Source: PALSA-612 sp035652235 (GTDB lineage: Bacteria; Actinomycetota; Thermoleophilia; Gaiellales; Gaiellaceae). From it: a stretch of 64,000 bases of DNA. The DNA is taken from assembly GCA_035652235.1 (NCBI GenBank), contig DASREE010000022.1, forward strand, positions 38,167 through 102,166, written 5' to 3'. The translations under genes and the position numbers were made by a program. Under the pieces are notes generated by a model. That model saw only the letters and a list, made by a program, of their open reading frames with translations. It was not told the DNA's origin and made no database searches. This document shows, in pieces, positions 63,303 to 64,000 of this stretch; position 1 is the stretch's first letter; each line of letters begins with the position of its first letter.

Positions 63303-64000
63303 CGCCGGAAGCCGCGGCCGAAGTTGGCGGTGGCGAAGCCGCCGCCCTCGACCCCTTCCTCCTCCTCGTTCTCGAAGAAGGCAGCCGGGAGCACGACGCC
63401 GTTCGCGGCCATCTTGCTGAGGAAGTGCGGCTTGAGGCCCGTGCACCTGAGCGGGCCGAGCAGGCGGAGCGCCCCCGTGCCCTGCGCGATCTCCTCGTCG
63501 GGCGGACGGGCGATGAACACGTCCTGCAAGGTGATCGTGTCGCCCTCCATGCGCAGCGCCTCGGTGATGTGCGTGATGCGGCGCGAGCCGTCGACGAGCC
63601 GGGAGATCTGGACGATCAGGTCGAATGCGGCCGCGATCTGCTCGCGAATGGCGCGCAGCGGCAGGTCGACGCCGGCCGTAAGCACCAGCGTCTCGAGACG
63701 GGCGAGCGCGTCGCGCGGGGTGTTCGCGTGAATCGTCGTCAGCGAGCCCTCGTGGCCCGTGTTCATGGCCTGGAGCATGTCCAGGGTCTCGGCGCCGCGG
63801 ACCTCGCCCACGATGATGCGGTCGGGGCGCATACGCAGCGAGTTCCTGACCAGCTCGCGGATGCGGACCTCGCCCTGGCCTTCGATGTTCGGCGGGCGCG
63901 ACTCGAGCGGAATGACGTGCTCCTGCTGGAGCTGGAGCTCGGCCGCGTCCTCGATCGTCACGATGCGCTCGTCGTTCGGGATGAACGCCGAGACGGCATT
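63299..64000 (-). CDS. tadA: Tad pilus ATPase TadA/CpaF (5' end outside window)
   Basis: The frame is open to the right edge (NAVSAFIPNDERIVTIEDAA), so the start and Walker A are missing. Visible motifs are the Asp box VTIEDAAELQLQ, the Walker B RPDRIIVGEVRGAE, and the His box MNTGHEGSLTTIHAN. This is the C-terminal 230 residues of the hexameric ATPase that drives Tad/Flp pilus assembly. The last 30 residues are an acidic, glycine-rich tail (ENEEEEGVEGGG). It is followed by the VWA-tadB and tadC genes. Confidence 0.95.
   Translation of the reverse strand, partial: NAVSAFIPNDERIVTIEDAAELQLQQEHVIPLESRPPNIEGQGEVRIRELVRNSLRMRPDRIIVGEVRGAETLDMLQAMNTGHEGSLTTIHANTPRDALARLETLVLTAGVDLPLRAIREQIAAAFDLIVQISRLVDGSRRITHITEALRMEGDTITLQDVFIARPPDEEIAQGTGALRLLGPLRCTGLKPHFLSKMAANGVVLPAAFFENEEEEGVEGGGFATANFGRGFRR

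Noticed and set aside
60351..63731. A 1126-codon open frame on + over the Tad genes
   Set aside because: It is the antisense mirror of high-GC codons in three real genes with clear motifs; its product is low-complexity Arg/Asp/Leu without domains.

Overview
The window is GC-rich DNA with dense, overlapping operons and many GTG/TTG starts. It reads as an actinobacterial chromosome, possibly class Thermoleophilia. That placement is inferred from the actinobacterial SCO6880-type transfer protein, the von Willebrand-TadB fusion and general codon use; there is no rRNA to confirm it. It divides at about 25.8 kb into an integrated conjugative element (left) and ordinary chromosome (right).

Bases 1-6002 (+) are a type IV secretion block: a VirB6/TrbL-like membrane protein cut by the left edge, an SCO6880-family protein, a VirB4/TraC-type ATPase, a VirD4/TraD coupling protein and a small unknown protein. 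All are joined by 4-base stop/start overlaps. Bases 19326-25761 (-) are the matching DNA-processing block: MobF relaxase-helicase, ParB-like protein, DUF932-like protein, a small protein and a 67-residue DNA-binding protein whose gene lies between two identical inverted operator copies. The right end of the element probably lies between this regulator and 25974.

Between the two blocks sits cargo that looks like phage or plasmid defence. On + there is a HEPN-type DUF3644-like protein, then TcmP and its Gp37/Gp68 (DUF5131) three-cysteine partner. Convergent with these, on -, is an operon of SNF2 helicase with DUF3883, NYN nuclease, DUF1156 DNA methyltransferase and DUF499 ATPase. This operon is the best candidate for an interesting, incompletely described system.

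Bases 25974-43633 are chromosomal envelope and signalling genes. Two near-mirror units each contain an exported protein, two ABC ATPases, one large FtsX/MacB-type permease and a response regulator/histidine kinase pair. Five short direct repeats with 11-base spacing sit in the intergenic gaps of this region and look like OmpR-type operators. A tRNA-Lys-like gene with unusual features lies at 38504.

Bases 43886-59708 hold metabolic and housekeeping genes: fabI, a secreted subtilisin, an SDR oxidoreductase, two tandem M29 aminopeptidases, a methyltransferase, a CCA-adding-type nucleotidyltransferase, alr, the NAD(P)HX repair gene, acpS, arfB, a secreted glycosidase and a long coiled-coil protein. 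Bases 59808-64000 hold a cation-efflux-like protein and the start of a Tad pilus operon (tadA, a VWA-tadB fusion, tadC), which runs off the right edge.
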